Made by a program: the position numbers and the translations under genes. Shown piece by piece: positions 36,301 to 45,913 of a stretch of DNA of 64,000 nucleotides; positions within the stretch are counted from its first letter, which is position 1; each line of letters opens with the position of its first letter. This DNA is from Chrysophaeum taylorii (taxonomy: Eukaryota; Sar; Pelagophyceae; Pelagomonadales; Pelagomonadaceae): the NCBI GenBank assembly GCA_029834535.1, contig JAQMWT010000052.1:59559-123558 (forward strand), written 5' to 3'. Under the pieces are notes generated by a model, which saw only the letters and a program-made list of their open reading frames with translations, was not told the DNA's origin and made no database searches.

Positions 36301-39300
36301 CGCTTGCATGATCAGACGCGCGGTCGCGAGACGGTCCGGGGATTCGCCGCGGATTGCCTCGCGGATCCTGATGGTCGAGCCGGATCGAAGCGCGTCCTCT
36401 AGCCGCCGACCTCTCGCGGCCGCAGCTTCCTTCGCTCTCGCTTCGAGCTCCTGTTCGACGTCTTCTTCGACGGGACACGCGTTCAAAGCGAGTCGCGCCG
36501 CAGCGACTTTTTTTTCTAATAAAAGACTGTCCTCCTCCTCCTCTCTTAAAGCCCCAAAGGCGCGGCACGCGTCCGCGAGCGGCCGCAGAAAATCGCGCAC
36601 TCGTCGCGGTTCGCGATCGTAGGTCTCGAGCGCCGATTTTAGAAGAAGAACACCCCGCGACCTGAGCGCCGCGAGGAGAAGGGCTCTCACCTCCGTCTCG
36701 GCAGCGCTGTCGGCGAATTCCCTGAGCTCCGCGGTCCCGAAAGGCTTCGCGCAGTCGTCGTCGTACGTAAAGGGGTCTTTCTCCGCGCGTTCGGCGATCA
36801 GCCTTATCCTTCGCGCCTCGTCGAGGGTCTTTGGCGGCGCGGCGCGGCACGCTTCGATGTGCCGGATTGTCTCGAAGAGCCGCAACGCTCGGGGGGCCGC
36901 CGCCCACTTTTTAGCCGCCTCGAACAACGGATCGTCGCGACTGTTGGCGCCAGACAAGATCCTCTCGCACGCGGCTCGGGCCGCGCGGTCCGCCGCCTCT
37001 ATCTTCAACGGTTCGGCGGTCTCGTGCTGCGACTCGAGGAACAGGACTTGGCCCCAGTCTCCGTTGCGGAACGCGGTCCTGCGGCGCGCCTCTGTGTCGG
37101 CGGCGCGGGCGAGCGATACGGCCTCGGCCGTCCCGCACCGCGGTCCCCACTCCCGCGCGTGCGCCGCCGCCTCGTCCAAGTTCGCCTCGACGTCCCGGAG
37201 ACACCGCGGCACATTCCTCAAAATTTTCCTGTGCTCCAGCTCGAGCTCGTAGGCCTTGACCTCCCTTTCGATCGGTCCAAACTCCGCGATACTCTTCAAG
37301 ACGCGCCGAGCGACGGCTTCGTCGCCCGACGCCATCGCGCTCCGCAGCGCCACCATCGCCTCGCCAATCTGCCGGAGACGCGTCGTCTCGCCACCACCAC
37401 CCGGCAGCTTGAGGGCGGCCTCGAGCCGACAGGTCGGAGGGACGCGGAGCTTGCCGACCTCGAGATTTTCTGATGTCTCTTCCTCCTGGAGCGCAGCCCG
37501 GATGGCCGTCGACGCGACGCGCGCCTCGCGCTCCGCGAGCAGCTCGCGAAGCTCGTCGTCCAGGAGGTTTTCTTCAGCTAAAAAAATTCCGTCGGCGCGG
37601 AGGTCGGCGGCGCGGCGCCGGTAGTCCTCGAGGGCCTTGCGCAGCACCCGAACAACAACCGAATCATCATCATCGTCGTCGTTCCCGCTTCTTCGACCCG
37701 CGGAGACGGCGGCGCAGGTCGCGGCGACGTGGCGGGCGACGCGGCCGCGCGGCTCGTAGGACGGAAACGACTCCGCGCGGTCCCGGAGCGCGGCGACGGC
37801 CTCCCGCACATACCGGCGATCCCGCGCGAAGGCGTCGAGCACACTCCACTCGTCGGCGAGGCGCGCGCGAATTTCGGGGGGTAACTCTGGCGGCGGCGGC
37901 GGCCTCCGAGGCCTCCTCCCCGCGGCGGTGGTGGTGGTTGTCGTCGTCGTCGTCGTCGGAAGCACCGCCGCCTCGAGGGCGTCCCAGTCCCGCCGCAGCA
38001 CGAGCCGCCGGGCCGCCAGAACCGTCGAGGCCGTGGCCGCGAGGGCCTCGGCGCCGCACCGCGCTGCCCAGATCCCGGCGCGCTCGACTCCGCGCTCCAA
38101 AACAGTAATCGTCGGCGGCGCTAGGACCGGTCCCTCGACCACCGTCGCTTCGCCGAGACCGACCGCGAGCTCCCGCCGCAGCCGGGAACCGTGCACCCTA
38201 ACCTCGGCTGCCGCGAGCCTGGCTTCCAGCGCCGCCCTGATCCTCTCGTCGGACAACGCGGCCGGGAGCTCTTTATCCTCGAGATCGTCGTTGTCGAAGC
38301 GAAGAGCGAGTCGAGCCGCGGCGGCTAGCGTTGCCGTCCGCCGCGAACCGAGGCGCGCGTGGTGCTCGAGGGCCGCAGAGAGGGATTCTTGTCCTAACAA
38401 CGCCTCCCGGAGCGACGCCGTCACCGCGGCCGTCTCGGCCGCCTCGGCGAGCTCCTCGAGCTCCCGGATGCCAGCCCCGGCGCCCCCCCTGTCGTCCTCC
38501 CCCTCCAACTTCGCCTCGAGGTCGAGCTTCCGCGCGACTTCCACGCCTTCCCTCAACTCCGTGCTGTCCAAAAGCGTCCCCGCGGCGAGCTGCGACCGCG
38601 CCGCGAAGAGCGTCGCGGCGGTCGCCGCGAGGCGCCGCGCCGTCTTCGAGGACGGCTCGGGGGGAGGATCCACGATTCCCCGGGAGTAGTACTCCGATGA
38701 TGACAACAACCGAGAGTGAACGAGGACGCAGTATCTGCGGTCGGCAACCTCGGCGCGGCACAGGGCGACCTCGGCCCTCACCCCGGCGATGGCCCGGCTT
38801 TCCGCCCGCGACGTCGCATCCTCTTCTGCTGCTGTTTTCGCCGCCAAAACGTCGTCGTCGTCGTCGTCGCAGACCTCGGAGACGGAATCCCAGTCGCGAG
38901 CCGCCACGACTCCGCGCAGCCGGAACGCCAGGTCCGCGGCCGCCTGGAGCCTAGGCCTCCGGCTCTCGGGCACCGGCACGTCCGCAAAACACCGCACGCA
39001 CCCCACGCGCCCGACGCACGCCCCGGCCGCCAGAGCTCTCGCGACTTCTCTGGTTTCTCTTCTCTCCAAATCCGCGTCGAGGGTTTCGCGCAACAAAGAT
39101 CTGAGCCTCGAAAGCGCCGTCTCGACCTCCGACGGAATGTAGGACACCCCCGTCGCCGGCCGGAGGACCACCGCCGCCTCCTCCAACGCGAGCTCGAGCG
39201 CCTTGGCCTCGATCTCCACCGACTCCTCCTCGTCCTCCCTCTCGGCCCTGGCCGCCTTTGCCTCGAGCCGCGATCCCGCGCGCAGGGTTTCGGCGAAACA

Positions 39301-40086
39301 CGACAACACCGGGGACTGGACGTCGAGGCGCACGGCCACCCCCGCCTCGGCGAGACCCCGCGCGGCCGCCCGCACGGCCAGCGCCTTATTCGCGCGACGC
39401 ACCTCGTCGTTGTCCACCTCGACGATCGCGACAGCATCCCAGTCAGGCACGGCGCGCCGCAACGCGAGAACCACCTCGGCCGTGCGCCGCAGCTCCCGCA
39501 CCCGAGGCGACGCGGCGCTGCTCGAGACTATACATCTCTCGAGCTCGGAAGTCTCGCGACGTGATATATCGAGGCTCCCCGGAACGCCGTCCTCGATTTG
39601 GCCGCTCTCGAGCGCCGCCACAAGACCCGCGTATTGCCGCCGCTCGTCCACGTCCGCGCGCAGCAGCGCGACCTCCTCTTCTGCCTCCCGGACCGCGCGC
39701 CGCGCGAACGCCGCCACGGCGCTTTCCGGCACGCTTTCCTCTTCTTCCAGCGCTTCGCGCGCCTCCCGCTCGGCCAAATGCACCTCGGCCTCGGCGACCC
39801 GCGCGGCTGTCTCGAGAGCCCCGATAATATCGTCGTCGCCCTCGTTCTCCCGCGAGTACGTCACCCAGCACGCCTCGCAGTACCACGTCGAATCCACCAG
39901 CGAATACGCGCCGCGAGATTCGCGCTTCTCGCACGCGCTGCACACCTTCTTTCCGAACACCTTCTCGACGTACGCCTCGCGGGTCGACCAATCCAACACC
40001 CCGGGCACGATCCCCCCGTTCTCCTCTACGGCGAACTGCTCCCGCGCGGCCACGTCCGCCAACATCGGGTTCGCCTGCCAGTTCAT
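33349..40086 (-). CDS. giant helical repeat protein with terminal zinc motifs, unknown function
   Basis: A single open frame of 2,245 residues with no intron. I start at MNWQANPMLAD because the upstream extension is a lysine/arginine low-complexity leader. Near the N-terminus is a zinc-ribbon-like motif C49-x2-C52-x17-C70-x2-C73 (ending WYCEACW). Near the C-terminus (around residue 2130-2155) is a related motif, CATPSC followed by WYCDKCW. Between them the protein is Ala/Arg/Glu-rich and helical, with a recurring pattern of about LR-x-A-x3-GDWD-x-V-x3-L. I find it near 39,440, 38,890, 38,000, 37,050, 36,280, 34,450 and 34,075. A companion pattern, A-x-W-x-PRCGT-x-EA, precedes it in at least three repeats (38,060, 37,140, 34,550). 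Poly-Asp and poly-Thr runs interrupt it. This looks like a helical-repeat scaffold. I do not recognise the family and assign no function. Confidence 0.8.
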   Translation of the reverse strand: MNWQANPMLADVAAREQFAVEENGGIVPGVLDWSTREAYVEKVFGKKVCSACEKRESRGAYSLVDSTWYCEACWVTYSRENEGDDDIIGALETAARVAEAEVHLAEREAREALEEEESVPESAVAAFARRAVREAEEEVALLRADVDERRQYAGLVAALESGQIEDGVPGSLDISRRETSELERCIVSSSAASPRVRELRRTAEVVLALRRAVPDWDAVAIVEVDNDEVRRANKALAVRAAARGLAEAGVAVRLDVQSPVLSCFAETLRAGSRLEAKAARAEREDEEESVEIEAKALELALEEAAVVLRPATGVSYIPSEVETALSRLRSLLRETLDADLERRETREVARALAAGACVGRVGCVRCFADVPVPESRRPRLQAAADLAFRLRGVVAARDWDSVSEVCDDDDDDVLAAKTAAEEDATSRAESRAIAGVRAEVALCRAEVADRRYCVLVHSRLLSSSEYYSRGIVDPPPEPSSKTARRLAATAATLFAARSQLAAGTLLDSTELREGVEVARKLDLEAKLEGEDDRGGAGAGIRELEELAEAAETAAVTASLREALLGQESLSAALEHHARLGSRRTATLAAAARLALRFDNDDLEDKELPAALSDERIRAALEARLAAAEVRVHGSRLRRELAVGLGEATVVEGPVLAPPTITVLERGVERAGIWAARCGAEALAATASTVLAARRLVLRRDWDALEAAVLPTTTTTTTTTTAAGRRPRRPPPPPELPPEIRARLADEWSVLDAFARDRRYVREAVAALRDRAESFPSYEPRGRVARHVAATCAAVSAGRRSGNDDDDDDSVVVRVLRKALEDYRRRAADLRADGIFLAEENLLDDELRELLAEREARVASTAIRAALQEEETSENLEVGKLRVPPTCRLEAALKLPGGGGETTRLRQIGEAMVALRSAMASGDEAVARRVLKSIAEFGPIEREVKAYELELEHRKILRNVPRCLRDVEANLDEAAAHAREWGPRCGTAEAVSLARAADTEARRRTAFRNGDWGQVLFLESQHETAEPLKIEAADRAARAACERILSGANSRDDPLFEAAKKWAAAPRALRLFETIRHIEACRAAPPKTLDEARRIRLIAERAEKDPFTYDDDCAKPFGTAELREFADSAAETEVRALLLAALRSRGVLLLKSALETYDREPRRVRDFLRPLADACRAFGALREEEEDSLLLEKKVAAARLALNACPVEEDVEQELEARAKEAAAARGRRLEDALRSGSTIRIREAIRGESPDRLATARLIMQAREARDERDWGRLKRLVDAARKAQGVAEADPPRPASSLSFLADELRDLARTADEEAVVSTVRRALQQTDQEFFDHHLLLLEKEEEKARTPRAKHYARVLELVRRRRRGERVDPSDAELELDGEPVGELVAARDEARGYRVLQKLKAAIADARLSDDALEAYEACSAPPKEVRTLAGALAHLKSAETTADLDVLADHLEAPRRCAANIPALESRLAPLERRLKSGLRRRRGLALLRGGAGSPRDLEALDDAAAAAAAAADGRLATCLRLTAKIRRRRGDDNDTLLLSLLSPDLDEAFALAAAKDPRCLDLLAHLVGVPPRDDDDDDDEEEDFVPPDAFFLELVAFRAKGLDDRAISALERALLSRDHLLDDAVVVASATCSSPRAKRLLACAEALAPVRREKKDDDDDPSVATLAEIRQTLLPKLDGSDKTTANALREFDAAFENAKTREAAADLAAAMDDMRVTGEPGCLDLEAARESLPLLDAALANRRLDGKLKAAAKIIREVRFALIVLDDLDALVRALGKAARKKDELLLVEREAQNRLVARLVQEGLKEGGVRGTVGNLKVIASPRLFAAAAHAAKWAPRVGTEEARRFAREAALFSQLRAACGAGNWSLVADILAAATTDQVAAASRFGATGKSTFDAPIEPVEDFIISGDFIGFPDTPEIRLLVDETCDRAARRKAESLLDQGWPAAPVEGLSEAADALETPLPGGNPASPRATTLALLCRRVAAVRAAVSRGLWDAVGPALERCPGTTPELERVKAALKDRNTVCAIVRALSTADVDELDAALAAYEPDDRPETAALVRLAVEARRLFWARATRRKKALEAAVPRTEAALRDFAASFYPGANLPEWLRAGAGEIAPACATPSCRETRVTSRGAVARGTKAWYCDKCWRHNNSDYDLLYETSRLLVEDACDPDTVSLALRAQIDTATASLRPGADLVSPYANHARAIVKRIEDYDYDRLPYRDPATPPRKTRALFSL

Positions 40087-40256
40087 CAACCCAAGCCTTC
40101 TTTCCTTCCTTCCTTCCTTCCGACGTCTTTTCCTCCTCTTATTGCCACTACTAAAATTTTTCTTCTCTCTCAAACAACTTTGTCCTCATCAATCAACGGC
40201 GGCTTTTTTTTTGCACTCGGTACGAGTGCCTTTTTTTGCAACGAATGTAACAATCA

Positions 40257-40311
40257 TGTGAGGAAGCTATGACACTTACCCCTGCACCACGTCCCCATTA
40301 TAGTTCTCACA
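40257..40311 (+). repeat. 5' long terminal repeat (55 bp)
   Basis: Begins TGTGAGGAAG and ends AGTTCTCACA, with 6-bp inverted ends TGTGAG/CTCACA. Identical base for base to 44,756-44,810. Confidence 0.9.
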
Positions 40312-40324
40312 TGGTACCAGGTGG
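40312..40324 (+). other. primer-binding-site-like sequence
   Basis: TGGTACCAGGTGG starts directly after the 5' LTR. The TGG start complements the CCA end of a tRNA, as expected for a minus-strand primer site. It resembles but does not equal the initiator-Met site usual in copia elements. Confidence 0.5.
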
Positions 40325-41489
40325 TCGTTCACGATCGAGCCTGTGCTTGACTTGGTGGCGACTCCTTCTCGGCTTCAGTTCATTGCTACGTGTTCGGTTC
40401 GTTGTCGTCTATCATGTCCTCGATCGAAATTCAAGCTAGCAAGCTTTCGCACAAACTTAATACCTTCAGCGGTGAGCGACATTTTTTTTTTCCCGCCAAT
40501 GCCACGTCGTCTTGAGAACATGATCATCTCCACCGGCGATCACATTATCTCGACCAACGATCTTTGGACTAGCATCTCAGCATCTCGCTGCTCTGAAGAA
40601 GGATTTCTCAGCATCTCGCTGCTCTGAAGGCGAATTTCGCGTCAAGCAACAACGTTGATATCCATGAAAACCGCGACATGAACTTCACGCGACTTTCTTT
40701 ACAAGCGCATTACCGATGTCTACATGCGCCGTGGGGATCGCGTAGCGAACTTCCTCAACAAGTTCATCATCGGAGTATACGAGTTGCTCGGCATTGTACC
40801 TATCACCGGAGTTCAAGTTGCTCGGCATTGTACCTGATCCGACGCACCCTCGAGTATGTCCTCGCATTTGACTACGTGCATTGTGCTTCAAGCCTTACTG
40901 GCTTTGTTTTATCGTCTCGCGTTTCGTACCGACAACTGTGGTTGTACCCTTGAGAAGTTCAACAACAATCAATTTAGATGGCATGCGCAGCCACTTCCGC
41001 CGCGCTATCCGCCGCGTCGTCAGCCACGACTTCAGACTCTTCCAACTGACCTACCCTAGACGCTCCCCTTTCCCAACAACCTGGCTCTACTCGATTCCGA
41101 TGCACTACCCACTGTCATTTTGGCGGCTGCAAGGATCACTTTGCCGCAAGTTTCAAACTTCCTAGCTATTCCACGACAACGCGCTACCCACAACACCCAC
41201 CAACACCAACCCAAACCCACCACCACTAACACTACCTTTTCTGCTCCTATGCCTACTCCCACCTTGACTGATTCTAGTTCCACTCCGCCGCTTTTCTTAG
41301 TACCACCATCTATTCCACCCCCTTCACCGCCTCAAACGGCCACACCCACCGTCCCACATACCCCTCCCGATACTCTGTCTCATGCCAATCAAGACAATTC
41401 CAAGTCAGCGTGTGTACCGCCGAATGTCTGATGCAAGCACATCAACAACCCCATCCCACGGAAGCCCCTCGTTTTTGTTTTTAGCTCCC

Positions 41490-41700
41490 ATTGCACAGGC
41501 GCCTCGTTCTGTATTTTCCGCTATTCGTTGCTCAACCCCTCGTTCTGTATTTTCCCCTCGTCGTTGCTCCTCTCCTCGTTCTGTCCTTTCACCTCGTCGT
41601 TGCTCCCCTCCTCGTTCTGTATTTCGCCTATTCGTTGCTCCACTCCCCGTTGTGCTTTTTCTGCTATTCGTTGATCCACTCCTCGTTGTGCTTGTCGGTT
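41490..41700 (+). repeat. 36-bp-class tandem repeats in the element interior
   Basis: Four to five imperfect copies of a unit containing CCTCGTTCTGTATTTT and CGTTGCTC. One frame reads PRSVFSPRRCS repeatedly. Similar smaller duplications occur at 40,577-40,627, 40,779-40,836 and 41,945-42,005. Confidence 0.8.
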
Positions 41701-43199
41701 TTGGTAAAACCAGCGAATCACGTTCCATCGCGCATTTCACCTGCCACAACTAAGCTGTGCCTGTCAATTTTTCGCGTGCGCAGTTTTCGTGCTTCCTATG
41801 CGGTTGGATCGCTCATCTTCGGGATCCTGGACAGACGCTTCTTTGCTGTCTGATTTGTGGTTCTCCTTCGCGCACTCTCGCCTTTTCGCCGTCTTTCTGA
41901 CCTTTAAAATCCGGTTTTGCTATCGCAGTGAATTCCGTGCTCAGCACCCGCGACGCTATCTGCAATGTTCTTACGTACCACTGCGACGCTATCTACAACG
42001 TTCTTACGTGCCACAGCTGTTTTGCCACTGTCGCCAACTTATACCGCAGTCTATTCGAGTATGACGAGCGAAGCTCGCCGCTTGCTCCTCCAACGTTGGC
42101 CCATATGGCAACTTCGTTCTTGCGAATGCGAAAACGGGCCACTTTCTTATCTGCCACCGCAGGCTGGCATACAGCAGCCTGGTCTACCCGTGTTCGTTCC
42201 TTACACCGCTGGCGCGTCCGAAGTCTTCCATTTTCGCGTACCGGACGCGGTCGTGCCCATGGCAACTTGCTCGCACCACAACAACCAAACACCCACGTTC
42301 GCATCAAACCTGTTTACGCCTGTTTTTGCTTCTGTCGACTCCGACCATCGTCATAACCTGGTTACCATGCACCATGCAACATATCTGCCCAAAGGCCACG
42401 TTCTCATCAGACGTCTGGTACACTGCCATCATATATACCAGCCTGTGTTCCCACTATCTTTACCCCGCTGCGATCCTCAGTGGCAACAATCGCTTAACGC
42501 AAGTCTGCCCAGGCACTTTTGTCGCTATTGTTCTTCAGACCTCGATTTTGCTGACAGTTTCGCTTATCAGATTTTTCCTGCAATGTCAACCACCGGAACT
42601 TCAACGTTGTTCCGACTTCTCGAATCACGCGCTCTCGTCTACTGTTGCCCCATTGTCACCTGTTCCTGCTCTTGCCCGATTGTCACCTGTTCTTCCGCTG
42701 TTGCCCCCTTGTCCCCTGTGTTTGATGAGAATGCGCCGGTTTCACTGGGACTGATCACCCCATCACGTGAACCGACCATTCTACGAGCTCATGAACTCCG
42801 ACGAACCAAAGAGAGAAAACAACAAAAAGTGCACAGCAAAGTCGAGCCAACCAGAGCCGACAAAACAACAAGCATGCAAAACAAATTCGAGCCAAACGGA
42901 GCCGACCGCGCAAAGTCGACAAAAAGCGCACATTATTCAGAAACAAATGGAGAACCAACTCAGACCCACAATACTGGCGTTTTACCACGCACTGTCGATT
43001 CTGTGTCATCTTGTCATTCCCTTCGATTCTGTGTCATCTTATCCTTCCCTGTACGTTAATTATTCTAGCTTTCGTTTGTTAGTTCATTATGTCTTCCTTC
43101 CCCTCTGTCTCGCCCAGCCCATCCAAATCCTGCACGTTGGTTACAAGCCCTTGCCAAAGAATATCATATGTTGTTCGCGTTCCTTCTCCTTTTTCTGGC

Positions 43200-44576
43200 A
43201 CCATCTGCCCTTTGAAGTGGGTCCACCGCACGAAGTATGAATCTGGCCGCTTCAAATCGTACACTGCTCATCTCGTTGTCCGCGGTTACACCCAGGTTCA
43301 CGGCATTGCTTACCACGACACGTACCGTCCTGTAGATGTCATCTCTGCTTTCATACAAGCCCCTGTCTGGCGTTGCTGTTCACGACTGGGATTTGCATAA
43401 GTTGGCTGTCAGCTCCGCTTTTATCCAAGCTCCCATTGACGAAGACATCTATGTCTGGCCACCCGAAGGCTATGCTCCTCGCCAACCCACCGATGGTTCC
43501 AGAATCATTTACACACTCCGTCGCTCTTGGTATGGTTGCAAACAAGCATGTCCCCACTGGTGGCTTTACTTCGAACGCTTCCTTGTCAATGATTGTAGCT
43601 TTGTCCGCGATTCTGGTGCCACTTGCAGCTACACACTCATGCTTAAGTCTACCGTTGTCCTACGTCTCGTTCTCGTCGTTGATGATCTTCTTGTGGCGCA
43701 CCCTCGTCCTTGCCTTGGTCATTACCCAGCCTTCTTCCTCCGTTTCCGAACCTTCACTGATGTCAACGAGCTTGATCTGACCACTTACGTTGGTCTCCGC
43801 TTTACGCGTTCTCGCGCACAACCAGACTTGACTCCCGCTCCCAAAGTTCTTCCTCTTTCTGCGGCTGTTTCTCCTGCACCTGACTCCCCTGCTCACGTCT
43901 TCATGGCACGCATCCCTTTTCGTCGTATTGTTGGCTGTGTTTTATTTATCTCCATCACGACCTCGCCCTGATATCACTTGGTCCGTCAATCAGTGTGCGC
44001 GTTTTTCACACAATCCTGGTAAACCCCACTGGCGCGCCTTATCTCATACCCTCCGTTATCTCCATGGTACTCAAGATCTTGCCCTTGTTCTTGGTCGCGA
44101 TTCCACCCTTCGTCTCTGTGGTTATTCCGACTCCAGCTGGACCGACGACCCTGATGACCGCCACTCCACTACTGACTTTTGTTTTCTTTCGCCTTGCTGG
44201 CTCTATGATATCCTACTGCTCACGCTCGCAGTACCTCCTCGCCCGCTCCTCTTTTGAAGCTCAATTGCTCGCTCTTTATGCCGCTACTGCTGAGCTCTCT
44301 TGGCTTCTCAAACTTTTTGATGACTTTGCTCTCCCTCGTCACACGGTACCAATGTATGTCGATAACAGAACCACCGTCACCCAAGTCCGTCTCCAATGTC
44401 TCACGCGGCGCACCCGCCATATTGATATTCTTTTTTACAGCACCGCCAAATATCATCGCAACCACATCATTGATCTCCAACACATTCCCCACCTTGACAA
44501 CCTTAGCGATATCTTCACCCGCAGTACGGAAGCTCCTTCCTTCCTCCGGCTTCGTGCTCGTTACCTCACCTCGTGA
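43200..44576 (+). pseudogene. copia reverse transcriptase and RNase H, frame-broken
   Basis: Reverse transcriptase landmarks in order: LKWVHRTKYESGRFKS with VVRGYTQVHG (43,210-43,310), SAFIQAPIDEDIYVWPPEGY (43,410-43,470), YGCKQACPHW (43,530), and the active-site stretch LVVDDLLVAH (43,670), in which the usual Tyr is Val. RNase H landmarks: HTLRYLHGTQDL and YSDSSWTDDPDDRHST (44,045-44,175), SSFEAQLLALYAATAELSWL (44,250-44,310), MYVDNRTTV (44,355), and HIPHLDNLSDIFTRSTEAPS (44,480-44,540). These fall in different frames separated by short duplications and frameshifts, so no full-length polymerase is encoded. Confidence 0.85.
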
Positions 44577-44669
44577 CTTCGCCCGATATCTCATGTCTCT
44601 TTCTGCCACAATGCCTCTCCTGACGTGTTCCTTCAAGCTTCTCCTCTGTAAGCGTCTCACTTACCCCTT

Positions 44670-44757
44670 TTTCCTTCTTCATTTTTTTTCTTCTCTTTCT
44701 TTTCCAGCGCCTGTGTGTTACCCCTTTTTTTCTTCTCTTTCTTTTCCAGCACCTGTG
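44670..44757 (+). repeat. pyrimidine-rich tandem duplication before the 3' LTR
   Basis: Two copies of a T/C-rich block, each containing TTCTTCTCTTTCTTTTCCAG followed by CGCCTGTGTG or CACCTGTGTG. The second runs directly into the 3' LTR, where a purine-rich priming tract would normally lie. Confidence 0.85.
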
Positions 44758-44810
44758 TGAGGAAGCTATGACACTTACCCCTGCACCACGTCCCCATTAT
44801 AGTTCTCACA
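44756..44810 (+). repeat. 3' long terminal repeat (55 bp)
   Basis: Identical to the 5' copy at 40,257-40,311 and followed by the second AATCA target-site copy at 44,811-44,815. Confidence 0.9.
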
Positions 44811-44930
44811 AATCATGTTGGCCAGCAGCTCCATACGCCGTCACACTTATAGTAATAATAATACTGGGATGAGAATAAATAATTGCGGCGCGACTCACTC
44901 ACTCACTTCGCACATAGTGTTAGGATAAGA

Positions 44931-45330
44931 CAAGTGCAGGCCAGTAAACTAGTTCACCTAGTCCCAATCTCTAACCCCAGTAAGTTCACCTGGCCCCAGT
45001 AAGTTCACTCACCTGGTCCCAGCAAGTTCACCTAGTCCCAATCTCTAACCCCAGGAAGTTCGGCGTAAACCCACTCGTGCTCACGTCACCCCACACTCTC
45101 CTTTGAGCTCGTCGCTCTCACCCCCGCCAATCTAAGCTGCTTTGATCCGCACACGCCGCTAACCTTTGAGTTTACTCTAATAAAAACCCCAGTAAGCTCA
45201 CTTGGTCCCATTAAGTTCACCTGGTCACTAACTGGTCACTAAGTTCGCATAGTCCCAATCTCTAACCCCAGTAAGCTCACCTGGTTCCAGCAAGTTCACC
45301 TCTAGCCCAGTAAGTTCACCTACAGTGCGC
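44931..45330 (+). repeat. interspersed repeat, copy 2, expanded array
   Basis: An irregular array of AGTTCACCTGGTCCCAG-like units with CCCAATCTCTAACCCCAG cores at 44,931-45,062 and again at 45,185-45,325, separated by about 120 bp of other sequence. The left end (AGACAAGTGCAGGCCAGTAA) matches the - strand copy at 2,711-2,780. The array lies directly downstream, in the - strand sense, of the helicase remnant. Confidence 0.85.
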
Positions 45331-45334
45331 GTGT

Positions 45335-45899
45335 AGACGCCGGGAGGGGGCTTATCGGTATTGCGCAGCACGTGTGGGGGAGGGTGGAGTCGTCGACCCA
45401 GAAGAGGACATCCTCGGGGTTGCCGCTCGACAGAGAGCCACGTAGAGCTGGACGTGGCAGAAGAAGACGGGCTTGGGCAAGAGGACGCCGACCTTGCGGG
45501 GCGTCTGCCCCTGGCTCTTGTTGATCGTTTGGCGTCGGTGGGGCTTAAGGGATACTGGTTGGAGGAGCCTCGGTGACACGACACGATCGATGATGTATCG
45601 GGTGCCGTTGCAGTGGCCGTGCGACGTGTCGAGGCTGCGAAGACTTTAAGCTCGAGATCAAAGTCAGCATGCCGTTGGTTGTCAGGGAGTTGAAAACTCG
45701 ATTATAAAGAGCGAGGCGTCGTCTTCCGACCCAACCTAGTCGGCCAAAAAGAACTCCGACGCCTCGTCTTCGAGAAGGGCCGCGGTCGTGCGCGCGTTGT
45801 CAGCATCGACGACATCGTTTCGACGGGGCGTGAGAATGGCGCGCTGAAAGAGCCGCCGCGGGTCGTGGAAATAGTCTGCGAGGTCGCCGTAGACGGCTT
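45335..45899 (-). pseudogene. PIF1/Helitron-type helicase C-terminal remnant
   Basis: Reading down from 45,899 on the - strand, one frame gives YGDLADYFHDPRRLFQRAIL, then LTPRRNDVVDADNA and LLEDEASEFFLAD, then a stop. Further on come NGTRYIIDRVV, TINKSQGQTPRKVGVLLPKP, and FFCHVQLYVALCRAA, then a VDDSTLPHT-like end. These match in order the RAILTP-N-V-N, L-GE-Y-S-D, CNGTRL, TINKSQGQ-VG-LP-PVF-HGQLYVALSR motifs of PIF1-family and Helitron helicases. At least two stops and frame changes break it. The N-terminal helicase and any Rep domain are not visible. Autonomous Helitrons carry this helicase type, so Helitron origin is likely but unproven. Confidence 0.75.
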
Positions 45900-45913
45900 G
45901 GAGGATCAATGTC

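Larger units (their letters stand above)
40257..44810 (+). mobile_element. Ty1/copia LTR retrotransposon, complete ends, coding-dead
   Basis: A 4,554-bp element bounded by two identical 55-bp direct repeats that start TGTGAG and end CTCACA, flanked by a perfect 5-bp target duplication AATCA (40,252-40,256 and 44,811-44,815). Polymerase remnants lie on the + strand in copia order (reverse transcriptase then RNase H) at 43,200-44,576. The interior before them (40.3-43.1 kb) has open frames up to 364 codons, but I could not recognise a gag zinc knuckle or an integrase. Identical LTRs suggest recent insertion, yet the polymerase is split over frames. The copy may have moved using enzymes from another copy. 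Confidence 0.85.

Noticed and set aside
40312-43080. A gag or integrase gene in the 5' half of the copia element
   Set aside because: Open frames up to 364 codons exist, but no zinc knuckle (CCHC) or HHCC/DDE motif could be seen, so no domain is claimed.
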